From contig NZ_FREV01000003.1 in NCBI RefSeq assembly GCF_900143545.1, positions 372,001 to 436,000 on the forward strand: a stretch of 64,000 bases of DNA, read 5' to 3'. The notes beneath the pieces are model-generated. The model had not been told where the DNA came from. It saw only the letters and a list, made by a program, of their open reading frames with translations, and ran no database searches. Source of the stretch: Loktanella sp. Alg231-35 (GTDB lineage Bacteria; Pseudomonadota; Alphaproteobacteria; Rhodobacterales; Rhodobacteraceae). Both the position numbers and the translations under genes were made by a program. Below are positions 46,375 to 55,931 of this stretch, in pieces (positions within the stretch are counted from its first letter, which is position 1; each line of letters begins with the position of its first letter).

Positions 46375-47390
46375 CAAGCCGCAGAGGTGATGCGCGCCAG
46401 TGCGGCCAAGGACGCCTTGGCCTTGCCGCTGTCGATGCTTTCTGCGGCCAAAGCGGCACCGTCCTTTAGCGTGTCGGCCTTGTCAGCCACCACCAGCGCC
46501 GCTGCTGCGTTCAGCAAGACCGCATTACGGTAAGCCCCGTTTTCGCCGTCCAGAAGGGCGGTCAGCGCGGTTGCGTTTTCCTCTGGCGTGCCGCCAAGGA
46601 TGTCGCGGAAATTATGGACAGGCAGGCCTGCGTCTTCGGGGTGGATTTCGCGCGAAGTGATCTTGCCGTTTTCCAGCGCGGCCACGGCGGTGGGGCCGCA
46701 GATCGTGATTTCATCTGTGCCATCGCTGCCATGAACCAGCCATGCCTTTTCGGTGCCAAGCTGTTGAAGCGTCTCTGCCATCGGAAAGATCAGATCCGGG
46801 GCGAAGGCACCGGTTAACTGACGTTTGACGTTTGCTGGATTTGTTAGTGGCCCCAATATGTTAAAGATCGTTTTTGTGCCAAGTTCGACCCGAACAGGCC
46901 CCACATGTTTCATTGCGGGGTGGTGCATCGGGGCCATCATGAAACCGATACCGGCCTCTGCAATCGCTTGCTCCACAACCTCTGGCCCGACCATTACGTT
47001 AATGCCTAGCGCACCCTGCACATCAGCGGTGCCGGATTTGGATGACAGGTTGCGGTTGCCGTGTTTGGCCACCGGCACGCCTGCACCCGCCACAACAAAG
47101 GCCGTGGCGGTTGAGATATTCAACGTATGCATGCCGTCACCGCCAGTGCCGACGATGTCCATCGCCCCCTCTGGCGCTTTGACGGGAATGCAATGGGCGC
47201 GCATCACTGCGGCGGCGGCGGCATATTCTGATACTGATTCACCGCGCGCGCGCAGCGCCATCAGCAAGCCACCAATCTGGGCCGGGGTGGCAAGGCCTTC
47301 GAAGAGATAACCAAAGGCCTCTTCTGCCTGCGCGCGCGACAATGGCCCCTCGGAGGCTGCGAAAATCAGGGGCTTCATTGCGTCGCTCAT
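46374..47390 (-). CDS. trpD: anthranilate phosphoribosyltransferase
   Basis: Joins anthranilate and PRPP. 338 aa. [20 protein letters not shown] is the PRPP-binding GTGGD motif; [20 protein letters not shown] and the second Mg site near [12 protein letters not shown] follow. Coupled to trpG upstream (ATGA) and to ung downstream (TGATG). Confidence 0.96.
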   Translation of the reverse strand: MSDAMKPLIFAASEGPLSRAQAEEAFGYLFEGLATPAQIGGLLMALRARGESVSEYAAAAAVMRAHCIPVKAPEGAMDIVGTGGDGMHTLNISTATAFVVAGAGVPVAKHGNRNLSSKSGTADVQGALGINVMVGPEVVEQAIAEAGIGFMMAPMHHPAMKHVGPVRVELGTKTIFNILGPLTNPANVKRQLTGAFAPDLIFPMAETLQQLGTEKAWLVHGSDGTDEITICGPTAVAALENGKITSREIHPEDAGLPVHNFRDILGGTPEENATALTALLDGENGAYRNAVLLNAAAALVVADKADTLKDGAALAAESIDSGKAKASLAALARITSAA

Positions 47391-47968
47391 GCGGGCACCT
47401 TTGTCATCTTGAGGAAGTTTTGTAGCAGTTGATGGCCATGTTCCGACCGGATGCTTTCAGGGTGAAACTGCACGCCGTGGATGGGCAGTTCGCGGTGTTG
47501 CAGGCCCATGATTGTGCCGTCATCCAGTTCTGCCGTGATCTCTAGGCTATCGGGCAGGCTCTCTCGCTCAACAATCAGTGAATGATAGCGGGTTGCGTCA
47601 AAGGGGCTGGGCAGCCCTTCAAACAGACCTTTGCCTGCGTGTTTCATCACCCCCATCTTGCCATGCACGATCTCGTGACAGCGCGCGACTTTGCCGCCAA
47701 AAGCCTCTCCAATGGCCTGATGCCCCAAACACACACCCATCAACGGCATCTTGGTTTCAGCTGCGGCATGCACAAGGGCCAGGCAAATCCCGGCTTGTGA
47801 CGGGTCACAAGGGCCGGGCGACAGCATAATCGCCTCGGGGCGCATCGCCATCGCCTCTTGCACATCAAGGGCGTCGTTGCGCTTGACCACGACGTCGGCC
47901 CCCAGTTCACCCAGATAGTGGACAAGGTTGTAGGTAAAGCTGTCGTAGTTATCGATCAAAAGCAGCAT
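47387..47968 (-). CDS. trpG: anthranilate synthase component II (glutamine amidotransferase)
   Basis: Supplies ammonia from glutamine to TrpE. 193 aa. [20 protein letters not shown] is the standard start; catalytic Cys in [12 protein letters not shown], and His/Glu in GVQFHPESI. First gene of the six-gene overlapping unit trpG-trpD-ung-trpC-moaC-moeA. Its partner trpE is on the same strand 1.8 kb upstream, separated by a plus-strand gene, so the synthase subunits are expressed from different transcripts. The frame to 48043 adds promoter sequence only. No leader peptide rich in Trp was found. Confidence 0.96.
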   Translation of the reverse strand: MLLLIDNYDSFTYNLVHYLGELGADVVVKRNDALDVQEAMAMRPEAIMLSPGPCDPSQAGICLALVHAAAETKMPLMGVCLGHQAIGEAFGGKVARCHEIVHGKMGVMKHAGKGLFEGLPSPFDATRYHSLIVERESLPDSLEITAELDDGTIMGLQHRELPIHGVQFHPESIRSEHGHQLLQNFLKMTKVPA

Positions 47969-48093
47969 GGTAAAATCCCGCGCAGGTAGAAAATAGGGGC
48001 TACCGTTCAAGGTGATTTGGACGGTATAAGCCCTGCCATACATGGGCCGTGTCGCGTGGTGGCGTCAAGGTCGAACTCAGGGGTGTGGGCAAG

Positions 48094-49698
48094 ATGCGAG
48101 GCAGCATACAAGGCAGTCTTTGGGCGCTGGCGTTGGGCGGCGTGAGCTTGAGCGTGGCGTCATTGGTGACAACGTCACCTATGCAGGGTGATGCACCCGT
48201 GACCCCGCAACTACAGATCCCGCAGCCAATGGTCGCCGCACCTGCGCCCGCAGGATTGGCCGCGCTGACATCTGAAAGCGAAAACACTGTGGCGCAAACC
48301 GGCCCGCAGGTTGCATTGCCTGTGCGCAACGACACCGATCCTATGCTTGATACGGCGCCCGCGATAGCCCCAGCAGAACCCGAAGTGGTCGCAGAGGTTG
48401 AAACGGCTGCGGAGCCGGAAGTGGAAGCTGAGACAGCTGTTGTAGAAGAACAGCAAGAAGACCCAACGCCGGTAGAAGAAGTCGTCGTGACCCAAGAGGT
48501 GCTGGACGAACCAGACGCCATTGTAACCGCAGAGCCAGCGGTCACTGAACCAGAGCCCCAGATGGCAGAAGACACTATGTCTGACGCCGACACGATGACA
48601 GCGGATGGGGCAGAAACCGCCGCACAACCCGAAACTGATGTGGTTGTTGTGGTGCCGACAGAGACGATTGAAGAGGGTGAGCCGCCATTGGTGTCCACGA
48701 CCGAGCCTGAGGCGACGGCGGCTCCTTTGATCGTGCAGGCCCCGGTGGCGTCAGAAGACGTTGCTGACCAAGACCCGCAAGAAACTGTGACCGCAGAAGA
48801 AACATCCGTTGAAGATGAACCTGCCTTGATCGAAGAAGAAGCCCCTGCGGCGACTGATCTGGAAGAAACACCTGCCCCGGCAGATGAAGTCGAAACCGCT
48901 GAGGCCGCAGCAGCGCCTGCGCGCAGCGGCCCGGTTCGCGTGAACCGCATCGGCGTTGCCCCCAGCGCACCTGCGGGCGAGGAAGCGGCGGTTGTCGCAA
49001 CAGAATCTCCGGCAGAAGATATCCCCGCGCTGCGCCAATTCGCAGTTGAATTTGAAAACCCCGAAGGCCTGCCCCTGCTGTCCTTGGTTCTTGTCGATGA
49101 TGGCGCGGTGCCTGACGCCGCCGATAAATTCGCGGCGTTGGGCTTTGCTCCGACCGTTGTCATTGATGCATTGGCCGCAGATGCCTCGGACAAGATGGCG
49201 GAATATCGGGCCGCCGGGGTCGAAGTTGCGATGCAGATCAGCTTGCCCGACGGTGCGCAGCCAACAGATGTGGAAATCGCTTTTGCTGCTGCTTTTGATA
49301 TTTTGCCTGAAACGGTGCTGGTATTTTCAGATGGCACCGGGTTTTTGCAAAGCGACCGCAATCTGACGGCACAGGCCATGGCGGTGCTTGCCGCAGAAGG
49401 GCGGGGCTTTGTTGCGGTGCAACGTGGGCTTGGCAGTGCGGTGCGCGATGCTGCGGATGCAGGCGTGCCAGCGGCGGCCGTCGAGCGTCAGATCGATGGC
49501 AATGGAGCGCAGCAGAACGCCATTGTCCGTGCGCTGGATCAGGCGGCGTTCCGGGCGCGGCAATCGGGCGGTGCAGTTCTAGCGGGCAGTGTGACGCCGG
49601 AAACGCTGGCCGCCTTGCAGGAATGGGCCGCGACAGTTGACCGTGATCAGCTGCTGATTGCACCGGCGTCAGCACTCTTGCTCAGCCAGACGGAGTAA
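48094..49698 (+). CDS. divergent polysaccharide deacetylase family protein with long acidic linker
   Basis: 534 aa. A membrane or signal segment at residues 1-30 (MRGSIQGSLWALALGGVSL), then about 270 residues made almost wholly of Ala, Glu, Pro, Thr and Val with repeated EPEV/TEP/EEA units and no predicted fold. From about residue 300 comes a YibQ/DUF610-like divergent polysaccharide deacetylase domain (FENPEGLPLLSLVLVDDG, VVIDALAAD, GRGFVAVQRGLGSA). Likely an envelope protein whose linker spans periplasm or peptidoglycan. I chose the ATG at 48094 by the hydrophobic start; the GTG/ATG at 48049 gives a charged extension. The large Ser-rich antisense frame is a shadow. Confidence 0.82.
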   Translation: MRGSIQGSLWALALGGVSLSVASLVTTSPMQGDAPVTPQLQIPQPMVAAPAPAGLAALTSESENTVAQTGPQVALPVRNDTDPMLDTAPAIAPAEPEVVAEVETAAEPEVEAETAVVEEQQEDPTPVEEVVVTQEVLDEPDAIVTAEPAVTEPEPQMAEDTMSDADTMTADGAETAAQPETDVVVVVPTETIEEGEPPLVSTTEPEATAAPLIVQAPVASEDVADQDPQETVTAEETSVEDEPALIEEEAPAATDLEETPAPADEVETAEAAAAPARSGPVRVNRIGVAPSAPAGEEAAVVATESPAEDIPALRQFAVEFENPEGLPLLSLVLVDDGAVPDAADKFAALGFAPTVVIDALAADASDKMAEYRAAGVEVAMQISLPDGAQPTDVEIAFAAAFDILPETVLVFSDGTGFLQSDRNLTAQAMAVLAAEGRGFVAVQRGLGSAVRDAADAGVPAAAVERQIDGNGAQQNAIVRALDQAAFRARQSGGAVLAGSVTPETLAALQEWAATVDRDQLLIAPASALLLSQTE

Positions 49699-49707
49699 CC
49701 CCTGAGC

Positions 49708-49766
49708 GTACAATTTTCGGCAGAAAATTGTACTGCGCGCCAAAAGATTTTTAGCTAAAAATCTTT
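49708..49766. repeat. tandem double hairpin between deacetylase-like gene and trpE
   Basis: GTACAATTTTC-GGCA-GAAAATTGTAC (49708-49733) and a perfect 24-bp palindrome centred on TTAGCTAA (49743-49766), 9 bases apart, with TGCGCGCC between. It begins 10 bases after one stop and ends 13 bases before the convergent trpE stop. Confidence 0.8.
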
Positions 49767-49778
49767 GCTTGCTGTCGT

Positions 49779-51287
49779 TTAGTTGCCCCCGCTGCGGAAC
49801 ATGGCGGCATCGGCGGCAGCTTTACGAATCGCGTTGGACTTATGCACGGTCTCTTGGTACTCGGCCTCGGGGTCGCTGTCATAGACGACACCGCCACCAG
49901 CCTGAATATAGAGCTTCTCATCCTGCAACACAGCCGTGCGCAGCGCGATACACATATCCATATCGCCATTGGCACTGAAGTAGCCGCAGCCCCCCCCGTA
50001 AACGCCACGCTTTTCGGGCTCCAACTCGTCGATGATCTCCATTGCACGCACTTTGGGCGCACCAGAGACCGTCCCAGCGGGCATGCCTGCGAAAAATGCG
50101 CTCAGCGCGTCCTGATCATCGGCCAATTCACCGACCACGTTGGACACGATGTGCATCACGTGGCTGTAGCGTTCGACGATGAACTGCTCGGTCGGGCGCA
50201 CAGTGCCGATCTTGCTGACCTTGCCGGTGTCATTGCGGCCCAGATCCAGCAGCATCAGATGTTCTGCCAACTCCTTTTGATCGGCCATTAGATCGACCTC
50301 ATTGGCGTTGTCTTCGGCCACCGTCGCCCCGCGTGGGCGCGTGCCCGCGATGGGCCGGATCGTAACCTCTTTGCCAAAGACACGGACAAGGATCTCGGGG
50401 CTGGCCCCAATCACCTGAAAGCCGCCGAAGTTGAAGAAAAACATGAACGGTGACGGGTTTGTGCGCCGCAAGGACCGATAAAGCGAAAACGGTGGTTCGC
50501 GAAAATCTTGGGTCCAGCGTTGTGAGGGGACAACCTGAAAGATGTCACCGGCTTTGATATAATCTTTGGCTTTCTCAACGGCGGCCAAATATTCGTCGTG
50601 GGCGAAGTTTGAGACAGGTGCAGCTGTCGGTGCAGGCTCTGCCAAGGCGCGGTTTTCGCTGGGCATAGGCCGTTCCAGCGCGCGTTGGGCATCCATCACC
50701 CGTTCGGCGGCCTGCGCATAGGCCGCACGGGCCGACAGGCCCGAGTTTACGTAAGCGGGTGCCACAAGAATCACATCGCCTTTGACCCCATCCAACACGG
50801 CAACAATCGACGGACGCAGCATGACCGCGTCCGGCAAGCCCAGTGGATCAGGGTTGATGTCAGGCAGATGTTCGACCAGCCGGATCGTGTCATAACCCAG
50901 ATAGCCAAATAGCCCTGCAGAGGCAGCAGGTAGATCGGCAGGCAGATCAATCCGCGATTCGGCCAACAGGCCGCGCAAGGCTGTCAGCGGATCCTCGGAT
51001 TGCGCAGCAAAAGCAGTATCGTCAAACCGCGCTTCGCGGTTGACCCGTGATGTCGTGCCCCGGCATTCCCAGATCAAGTCAGGGTTCATGCCCACGATCG
51101 AATAACGCCCGCGGACCTCGCCGCCTGTCACGCTTTCCAGCATGAAGGCGTTGCGCCCGGCCCCCGACAGCTTGAGCATCAAGGACACTGGCGTGTCTAG
51201 ATCGGCGGCGATCCGGGTATAGACGATCTGGTTTGCGCCTGCGTCATAGCCGCTGGCGAATTGGTCAAAATCGGGCAGGAGGGCCAT
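49779..51287 (-). CDS. trpE: anthranilate synthase component I
   Basis: Chorismate to anthranilate with ammonia from TrpG. 502 aa. FMLESVTGGEVRGRYSIVG near residue 50 is the tryptophan feedback site (LLES-type). The chorismate-binding C-terminal part includes FQVVPSQRW, ILVRVFGKEVTIRPIAGTRP, LDLGRNDTGKV and AGTVSGAPKVRAMEIID. It follows the PpiD-like gene by 8 bases on the same strand and probably shares its transcript. A double hairpin lies beyond its stop. Confidence 0.96.
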   Translation of the reverse strand: MALLPDFDQFASGYDAGANQIVYTRIAADLDTPVSLMLKLSGAGRNAFMLESVTGGEVRGRYSIVGMNPDLIWECRGTTSRVNREARFDDTAFAAQSEDPLTALRGLLAESRIDLPADLPAASAGLFGYLGYDTIRLVEHLPDINPDPLGLPDAVMLRPSIVAVLDGVKGDVILVAPAYVNSGLSARAAYAQAAERVMDAQRALERPMPSENRALAEPAPTAAPVSNFAHDEYLAAVEKAKDYIKAGDIFQVVPSQRWTQDFREPPFSLYRSLRRTNPSPFMFFFNFGGFQVIGASPEILVRVFGKEVTIRPIAGTRPRGATVAEDNANEVDLMADQKELAEHLMLLDLGRNDTGKVSKIGTVRPTEQFIVERYSHVMHIVSNVVGELADDQDALSAFFAGMPAGTVSGAPKVRAMEIIDELEPEKRGVYGGGCGYFSANGDMDMCIALRTAVLQDEKLYIQAGGGVVYDSDPEAEYQETVHKSNAIRKAAADAAMFRSGGN

Positions 51288-51295
51288 AAATTTGC

Positions 51296-53134
51296 CTATT
51301 GGAACTGCGCGTTGACCGCGTTGATCGTCGCTTGGTTAAGGTTTTGTCCGGTTTCTTGCTGCAACCGTGAAACATAGGCATCAAAGATGTCCTGCGCGAT
51401 GCCAGAGCCCGCATTGGTGCCCACAGCGTCACGTTGAGCAATGATGCTTTCCTCTGTCAGATCAGGCGCAGAGACACCGTCAAGCCGCACGATGATCGCG
51501 CGGTTTTCGGCGTCGAGTACTTCTACATCGCCCACGGACATTGCAAAGACCGTTTCATTGAACGCAGGCGGTGTGCCTTCGACAAAGCTACGCCGTGTCA
51601 GTGCGTCTTCGGTCTGGGCGGTCAGGCCAAGGGTATCAAACCCGGTGAAAGGCAGGATATCGGCGGCAATTTCGGCGGCCTTTTCCATCACCGCCTGCTG
51701 GCGGCGCTGGATTTGCCATGCTGCCGCGACGTCTTCGCCGACCGCATCAAGCGGTTGCAGGGTTGGTGGGGTGATCCCGTCAAGGTTCAGGGCAAAGATG
51801 CCACCGTCTGACAGATCGTAAAGCTCTGGGAACTGGCCTTCTTGCACCACGGCGGCCTGATCGCGGAAATTGTCATAGGCGGCAATGCCTTCGGCATTAT
51901 CAGGTGTCCAAGCGATTGTACCCAATTCCATATCCGTGCGTTCAGCAAGATCGGCCATGCTGGCACCACCAGCGATCAGATCGATCATGCTGTCGGCCTG
52001 ATCATTGATGAAATCGCGCGCGGCCTCGGTTGCCAATTCGTCGCGCAGCATTGGGGCTGCATCATCCAAAGGTGTTTCCTGCGCGGCCAGAACCGCGTTG
52101 ACCCGAAACAGGGCAGGGCCAAGCGAGGCATTGAAAGGGCCAACCACATCGCCGGGATTAGCTGCAAAAGCGGCCTCACCGGCGGCGCCCAGCTCGGCCT
52201 GATCCACATCGCCAAGGTCCACATCGGCCAGCGCCAGCCCGCGTTCTGCCACAAGATCTTCGAAGGTTACTTCACCTGCCTCTAGCTGCGTCATTGCCTC
52301 GGCGGCGCGATCCTGACTGAGATAGACCAGACGCTCGACCAGACGGCGCTCTGGTTGCATGAATTCATCAATACGCTGTTCGTAAAGCTGGGTCACAGCC
52401 TCGTCCGAGACGGTCATTTGGTCGCGGATCATCGCGGGTGTCAGCCAGACGTAAGTGATGTCGCGGGTCTCTGGCAGGGTGAATTCAGCAGGGTTTTCAT
52501 CATAGTAGGTCTGAATGGCTTCATCTGTTGGCCCCGGTACAGGTGCTGTCAGTGCGTCCTGGGTAACGGTGGCCCATGTGATGCTGCGGCCTTCGCCGAT
52601 ATATTGCACCAGCGCGTCGGCATAAGCGTCAGGCGCGGGCACGCCGCCAATGACGGCCCCTTGCAGCAGTGCGCGGGCGGTTTCTTCGCGGATGTTCGCC
52701 TCATACTCGGCTGCGGATTGGCCGGACTGTTGCAAAGCCAGACGGTAGGTTTCACGGTTGAACCCACCTGCGCCCTGAAAGTCGGGGGTAGATTGCAGCT
52801 GTTCAAAAACACGTTCGTCGCCCACTGACAGGCCCAATGTGCTGGCCTCATTGTCGAGGGTGCGCAGCAGGACGACCTGGCTCAGCGCCATCTGATCGAT
52901 GCCGAAGGCCTGCGCTTGCTGGAAAGAAATCTGCTGCCCGAACTGCGCTGATAGCGCGCGGATTTGTTCGTTCAGGGCCCGCTGGTACGCCGCGACCGAG
53001 ACTTCTTTTTCACCCACGGTACCGATGCTGCGGATGTTCCCGCTCAGCCCGCCTGTGCCAAAGCCTGCAAGACCCACGAGGATCACACCGACGATGATCC
53101 ACGCGCCGTAACGTTTGTTGCTTTTCTGTGCCAT
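51296..53134 (-). CDS. PpiD/SurA-type peptidylprolyl isomerase, membrane-anchored
   Basis: 612 aa. N-terminal Lys/Arg-rich start (MAQKSNKRYGAW), one transmembrane anchor at about residues 11-30 (WIIVGVILVGLAGFGTGGL), a SurA N-like chaperone region with QRALNEQIRALSAQFGQQIS, a central parvulin-like PPIase region (about 240-370) and a C-terminal chaperone part. It resembles PpiD, an inner-membrane periplasmic foldase. The long frame to 53302 is rejected because the anchor and Met start at 53134 match the family. Transcribed ahead of trpE. Confidence 0.88.
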   Translation of the reverse strand: MAQKSNKRYGAWIIVGVILVGLAGFGTGGLSGNIRSIGTVGEKEVSVAAYQRALNEQIRALSAQFGQQISFQQAQAFGIDQMALSQVVLLRTLDNEASTLGLSVGDERVFEQLQSTPDFQGAGGFNRETYRLALQQSGQSAAEYEANIREETARALLQGAVIGGVPAPDAYADALVQYIGEGRSITWATVTQDALTAPVPGPTDEAIQTYYDENPAEFTLPETRDITYVWLTPAMIRDQMTVSDEAVTQLYEQRIDEFMQPERRLVERLVYLSQDRAAEAMTQLEAGEVTFEDLVAERGLALADVDLGDVDQAELGAAGEAAFAANPGDVVGPFNASLGPALFRVNAVLAAQETPLDDAAPMLRDELATEAARDFINDQADSMIDLIAGGASMADLAERTDMELGTIAWTPDNAEGIAAYDNFRDQAAVVQEGQFPELYDLSDGGIFALNLDGITPPTLQPLDAVGEDVAAAWQIQRRQQAVMEKAAEIAADILPFTGFDTLGLTAQTEDALTRRSFVEGTPPAFNETVFAMSVGDVEVLDAENRAIIVRLDGVSAPDLTEESIIAQRDAVGTNAGSGIAQDIFDAYVSRLQQETGQNLNQATINAVNAQFQ

Positions 53135-53198
53135 GTATCTGCCTGCCTTCACCGCTGGTTTGCGCATGAATAAGGGGCCGTGATCAGGGGCGCAAGGG

Positions 53199-54374
53199 TC
53201 AGTGCGCGAGCGATGCCAGACGGTCGAACAAGGTGGCCACGCCAGCCCGGTCGATGTTGGCAAAAGCGATGCGCAATTGTGCGTCACCGCCGGGCATATC
53301 ATCAGGCATGAACATGGTGCCGGGCAAGGTCAGTACGCTGGCTTCTTTCACCAAAAGCGGGGCGAGGTCGGCCGATGACATCGCGAAAGGGTGTTTGACA
53401 TAGGCAAAATATGCGCCGCACCCCAAAAGCTCCCAACCTTTGGCCGCCAGTTGTGGGAAATACGCGGTGATTGCCGCGCGGCGGTCGAGGATCTCGCGCC
53501 GTTCGCCCGCCAGCCAATCCCCGAGATGCTGCATTCCCCAAAGCGCGGCCCGTTGCCCCAGTTGGTTGGGGCAGATGGTAACGGTGTCAAGGAATTTTTC
53601 GACCTCTGCCAGTCGTGCGGTTCCGGCAATTACGGCGCCTACGCGGTGGCCCGTCAGGCGGTAAGCCTTTGAAAAGGAATAAAGTTGTATCAGCGTGTCG
53701 TCCCAGTCCGGTTCGGTGAACAAAGGATGCGGTGCGCCGCTGCGGCTGTCAAAGTCGCGATAGGTTTCATCGACGATGAGCGCTATGCCGTGGTCGCGTG
53801 CGAGCGTCAGAAAGGCCGACAGAACCTCTGCGGGGTATTCTACGCCGCAGGGATTATTGGGGCTGACCAAGGCAATTGCGCGCGTGCGTGGAGTGATCAG
53901 TTTGCGGGCCTCGGCTGCGTCGGGAATCATCCCGTCACCCACCAAAAGAGGTACGGTTTTGACCCCGGACATATCCAGCCACATGCGGTGGTTGAAGTAA
54001 TAGGGGACCGGCAGGATCACCTCATCGCCTTCGGCGCAAAGCGTGGCGATGGCCGCTGCAAAGGCCTGATTGCAACCCGAGGTGATGGCCACCTGATCGG
54101 GTGAGACCGCGCCGCCATACGCGGCCGCCCATTGTGTGGCGACCTCTGCCCGCAGGGCAGGCAAGCCCAGAACCGGCCCATATAGATGGGCTTCGGCATC
54201 GTTGCGGATGATCTCGGCCATCGCCTCGCGCATTTCAGCGGGCGGTGGGTCAACCGGTGCGGCCTGACTGACGTTCAGCAACGGGCGGTTGGCTGGGTGG
54301 TCCACACCCGCCAGCCAGCGCCGGGCCTCCATGACGGGCGGGGCGAAAGTGTTGGCTGTGCGGGGTTGGGTCAT
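53199..54374 (-). CDS. class I/II pyridoxal-phosphate aminotransferase
   Basis: 391 aa, fold type I. The PLP lysine is in QLYSFSKAYRLTGHRVG, the pyridine-contacting Asp in IALIVDETYRDFD, and SPNNPCGVEYP is the conserved Asn-Pro loop. C-terminal substrate Arg is in DAQLRIAFANID. Probably an aromatic or aspartate-type aminotransferase; it could supply aryl-pyruvates for the indolepyruvate oxidoreductase, but that is only a pathway-level thought. 64 bases separate it from the PpiD-like gene on the same strand. Confidence 0.88.
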   Translation of the reverse strand: MTQPRTANTFAPPVMEARRWLAGVDHPANRPLLNVSQAAPVDPPPAEMREAMAEIIRNDAEAHLYGPVLGLPALRAEVATQWAAAYGGAVSPDQVAITSGCNQAFAAAIATLCAEGDEVILPVPYYFNHRMWLDMSGVKTVPLLVGDGMIPDAAEARKLITPRTRAIALVSPNNPCGVEYPAEVLSAFLTLARDHGIALIVDETYRDFDSRSGAPHPLFTEPDWDDTLIQLYSFSKAYRLTGHRVGAVIAGTARLAEVEKFLDTVTICPNQLGQRAALWGMQHLGDWLAGERREILDRRAAITAYFPQLAAKGWELLGCGAYFAYVKHPFAMSSADLAPLLVKEASVLTLPGTMFMPDDMPGGDAQLRIAFANIDRAGVATLFDRLASLAH

Positions 54375-54418
54375 TTTCGATGTCCAAAGGGCGGTGGTGC
54401 GCGGGGGTGACGTCAGAT

Positions 54419-54451
54419 GCCTCCGGCGGAGATATTTATGAACAAAAGAAG
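54419..54451 (+). repeat. GCCTCCGGCGG-type intergenic repeat, copy 3
   Basis: GCCTCCGGCGGAGATATTTA then TGAACAAAAGAAG, immediately followed by GCCGGAGG, which pairs with the CCTCCGGC start to form a stem with a 23-base loop. It lies between the gpt stop and the aminotransferase start. Confidence 0.6.
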
Positions 54452-54458
54452 CCGGAGG

Positions 54459-54962
54459 TTAGTCTTTCCCGCGATAGGGTTCGACATATTGCAAGGCCAT
54501 ATCCCAAGGGAAGAAGATCCATGTGTCCTGGCTGACTTCGGTGATGAAGGTATCCACCTGCGGCCGGCCCTTTGGTTTGGCATAGACCGTTGCGAAATGG
54601 GCCTTGGGGTACAGCGCGCGGACCAGTTCTAGCGTTTTGCCGCTGTCGACCAGATCGTCGATGATCAAAATGCCGGTGCCATCGCCCATAAGTGCCGCGT
54701 CAGGCGCTTTGAGCACTTTGGCCGCTGACTGGTCCTGATGATCGTAACTTTTTACGCTGATCGTATCGACGGTGCGAATATCCAGCTCGCGGGCTGCAAT
54801 CATTGCGGGGGCCATGCCGCCGCGGGTGATGGCAACAACCGCCCGCCAAGCCCCATCGTCCGGCCCGTGGCCGTCAAGCCGCCAGGCCAAAGCACGGCTG
54901 TCGCGGTGAATTTGATCCCAGCTGATGTGGAAGCCTTTTTCATGGGGCAGGCGGTCTGTCAT
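54459..54962 (-). CDS. gpt: xanthine phosphoribosyltransferase
   Basis: Purine salvage of xanthine/guanine with PRPP. 167 aa, the size of the Gpt family. The PRPP loop is [36 protein letters not shown] and the aromatic C-terminal segment [10 protein letters not shown] are typical of the enterobacterial-type XGPRT. Follows fabI by 9 bases on the same strand, so probably one transcript. Confidence 0.93.
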   Translation of the reverse strand: MTDRLPHEKGFHISWDQIHRDSRALAWRLDGHGPDDGAWRAVVAITRGGMAPAMIAARELDIRTVDTISVKSYDHQDQSAAKVLKAPDAALMGDGTGILIIDDLVDSGKTLELVRALYPKAHFATVYAKPKGRPQVDTFITEVSQDTWIFFPWDMALQYVEPYRGKD

Positions 54963-54971
54963 TGGGGTATC

Positions 54972-55778
54972 CTATTCCTTGGTGATGTCCGGGGCGTCGA
55001 CCGCCTTCATGCCCACCACGTGATAGCCTGCATCCACATGCAGAACTTCGCCGGTGACGGCGCTGCCAAGGTCAGACAAAAGATAAAGCGCTGATTTCCC
55101 GACCTCTTCCTGTGTGACTGTGCGGCGTAGCGGCGAGTTATATTCGTTCCACTTCATGATCAGACGGAAATCGCCAATGCCTGAGGCGGCCAGTGTCTTG
55201 ATCGTGCCAGCGCTGATGGCATTGACGCGAATGTTGTCCTTGCCCAGATCCTCGGCCAGATAGCGTACGGAGGCCTCAAGAGCGGCTTTGGCAACACCCA
55301 TGACGTTGTAATGCGGCATGACTTTTTCGGCGCCATAATAGGTCAGGGTCAGGCAAGAGCCGCCTTCGGTCATCATCTTTTCGGCGCGCTGGACAACGGC
55401 GGTAAAAGAATAGACCGAAATATCCATCGAGGTCAGGAAATTGCCACGGCTGGTATCAACGTAGCGCCCGCGCAGCTCGCCTTTGTCGGAAAAGCCGATG
55501 GCGTGTACGATAAAGTCCAACTTGCCCCAGCGGTCTTCAAGTGCTGCAAACAGGGCGTCAATCGATGCCTCATCACCCACATCACATGGCAGAACGATGT
55601 CCGATCCAACAGAAGCGGCCAATGGGTCCACCCGTTTTTTCAGGGCTTCGCCCTGATATGAAAACGCAAGCTCAGCACCGGCATCGGCGCAGGCTTTGGC
55701 GATTCCCCAGGCGATCGACTTGTCATTGGCAAGCCCCATGATCAGGCCGCGTTTGCCTTGCATCAACTGTGATGTCAT
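54972..55778 (-). CDS. fabI: enoyl-ACP reductase (NADH), FabI type
   Basis: Last reductive step of fatty-acid elongation. 268 aa. GLIMGLANDKSIAWGIAKAC is the nucleotide-binding start of FabI, and TYYGAEKVMPHYNVMGVAKA holds the Tyr and Lys of the Y-x6-K catalytic pair. ATG at 55778 is preceded by AAGGAAA about 8 bases away; the frame open to 55859 is promoter sequence. Divergent from pdxH across 153 bp. Confidence 0.95.
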   Translation of the reverse strand: MTSQLMQGKRGLIMGLANDKSIAWGIAKACADAGAELAFSYQGEALKKRVDPLAASVGSDIVLPCDVGDEASIDALFAALEDRWGKLDFIVHAIGFSDKGELRGRYVDTSRGNFLTSMDISVYSFTAVVQRAEKMMTEGGSCLTLTYYGAEKVMPHYNVMGVAKAALEASVRYLAEDLGKDNIRVNAISAGTIKTLAASGIGDFRLIMKWNEYNSPLRRTVTQEEVGKSALYLLSDLGSAVTGEVLHVDAGYHVVGMKAVDAPDITKE

Positions 55779-55931
55779 CGCTATTTTTCCTTTGCGCTTT
55801 TTGACGTGGCTCGCATTTCGTTTAGGCCATTGCAATGGATGCGGCAAGCATCTGAACAATCATTCAAAAAGGTTGCCACTGTGTCCAAATCAACTTAAGC
55901 CTATTGATGGGGGTTTTGTTAAGGATCAGCG

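Noticed and set aside
48000..49379. 459-codon open frame on the minus strand, very rich in Ser, Thr, Gly and Ala
   Set aside because: It is the antisense of the Ala/Glu/Pro-rich linker of the deacetylase-like gene; composition mirrors the GC-rich codons of the real frame and no start or domain is recognisable.
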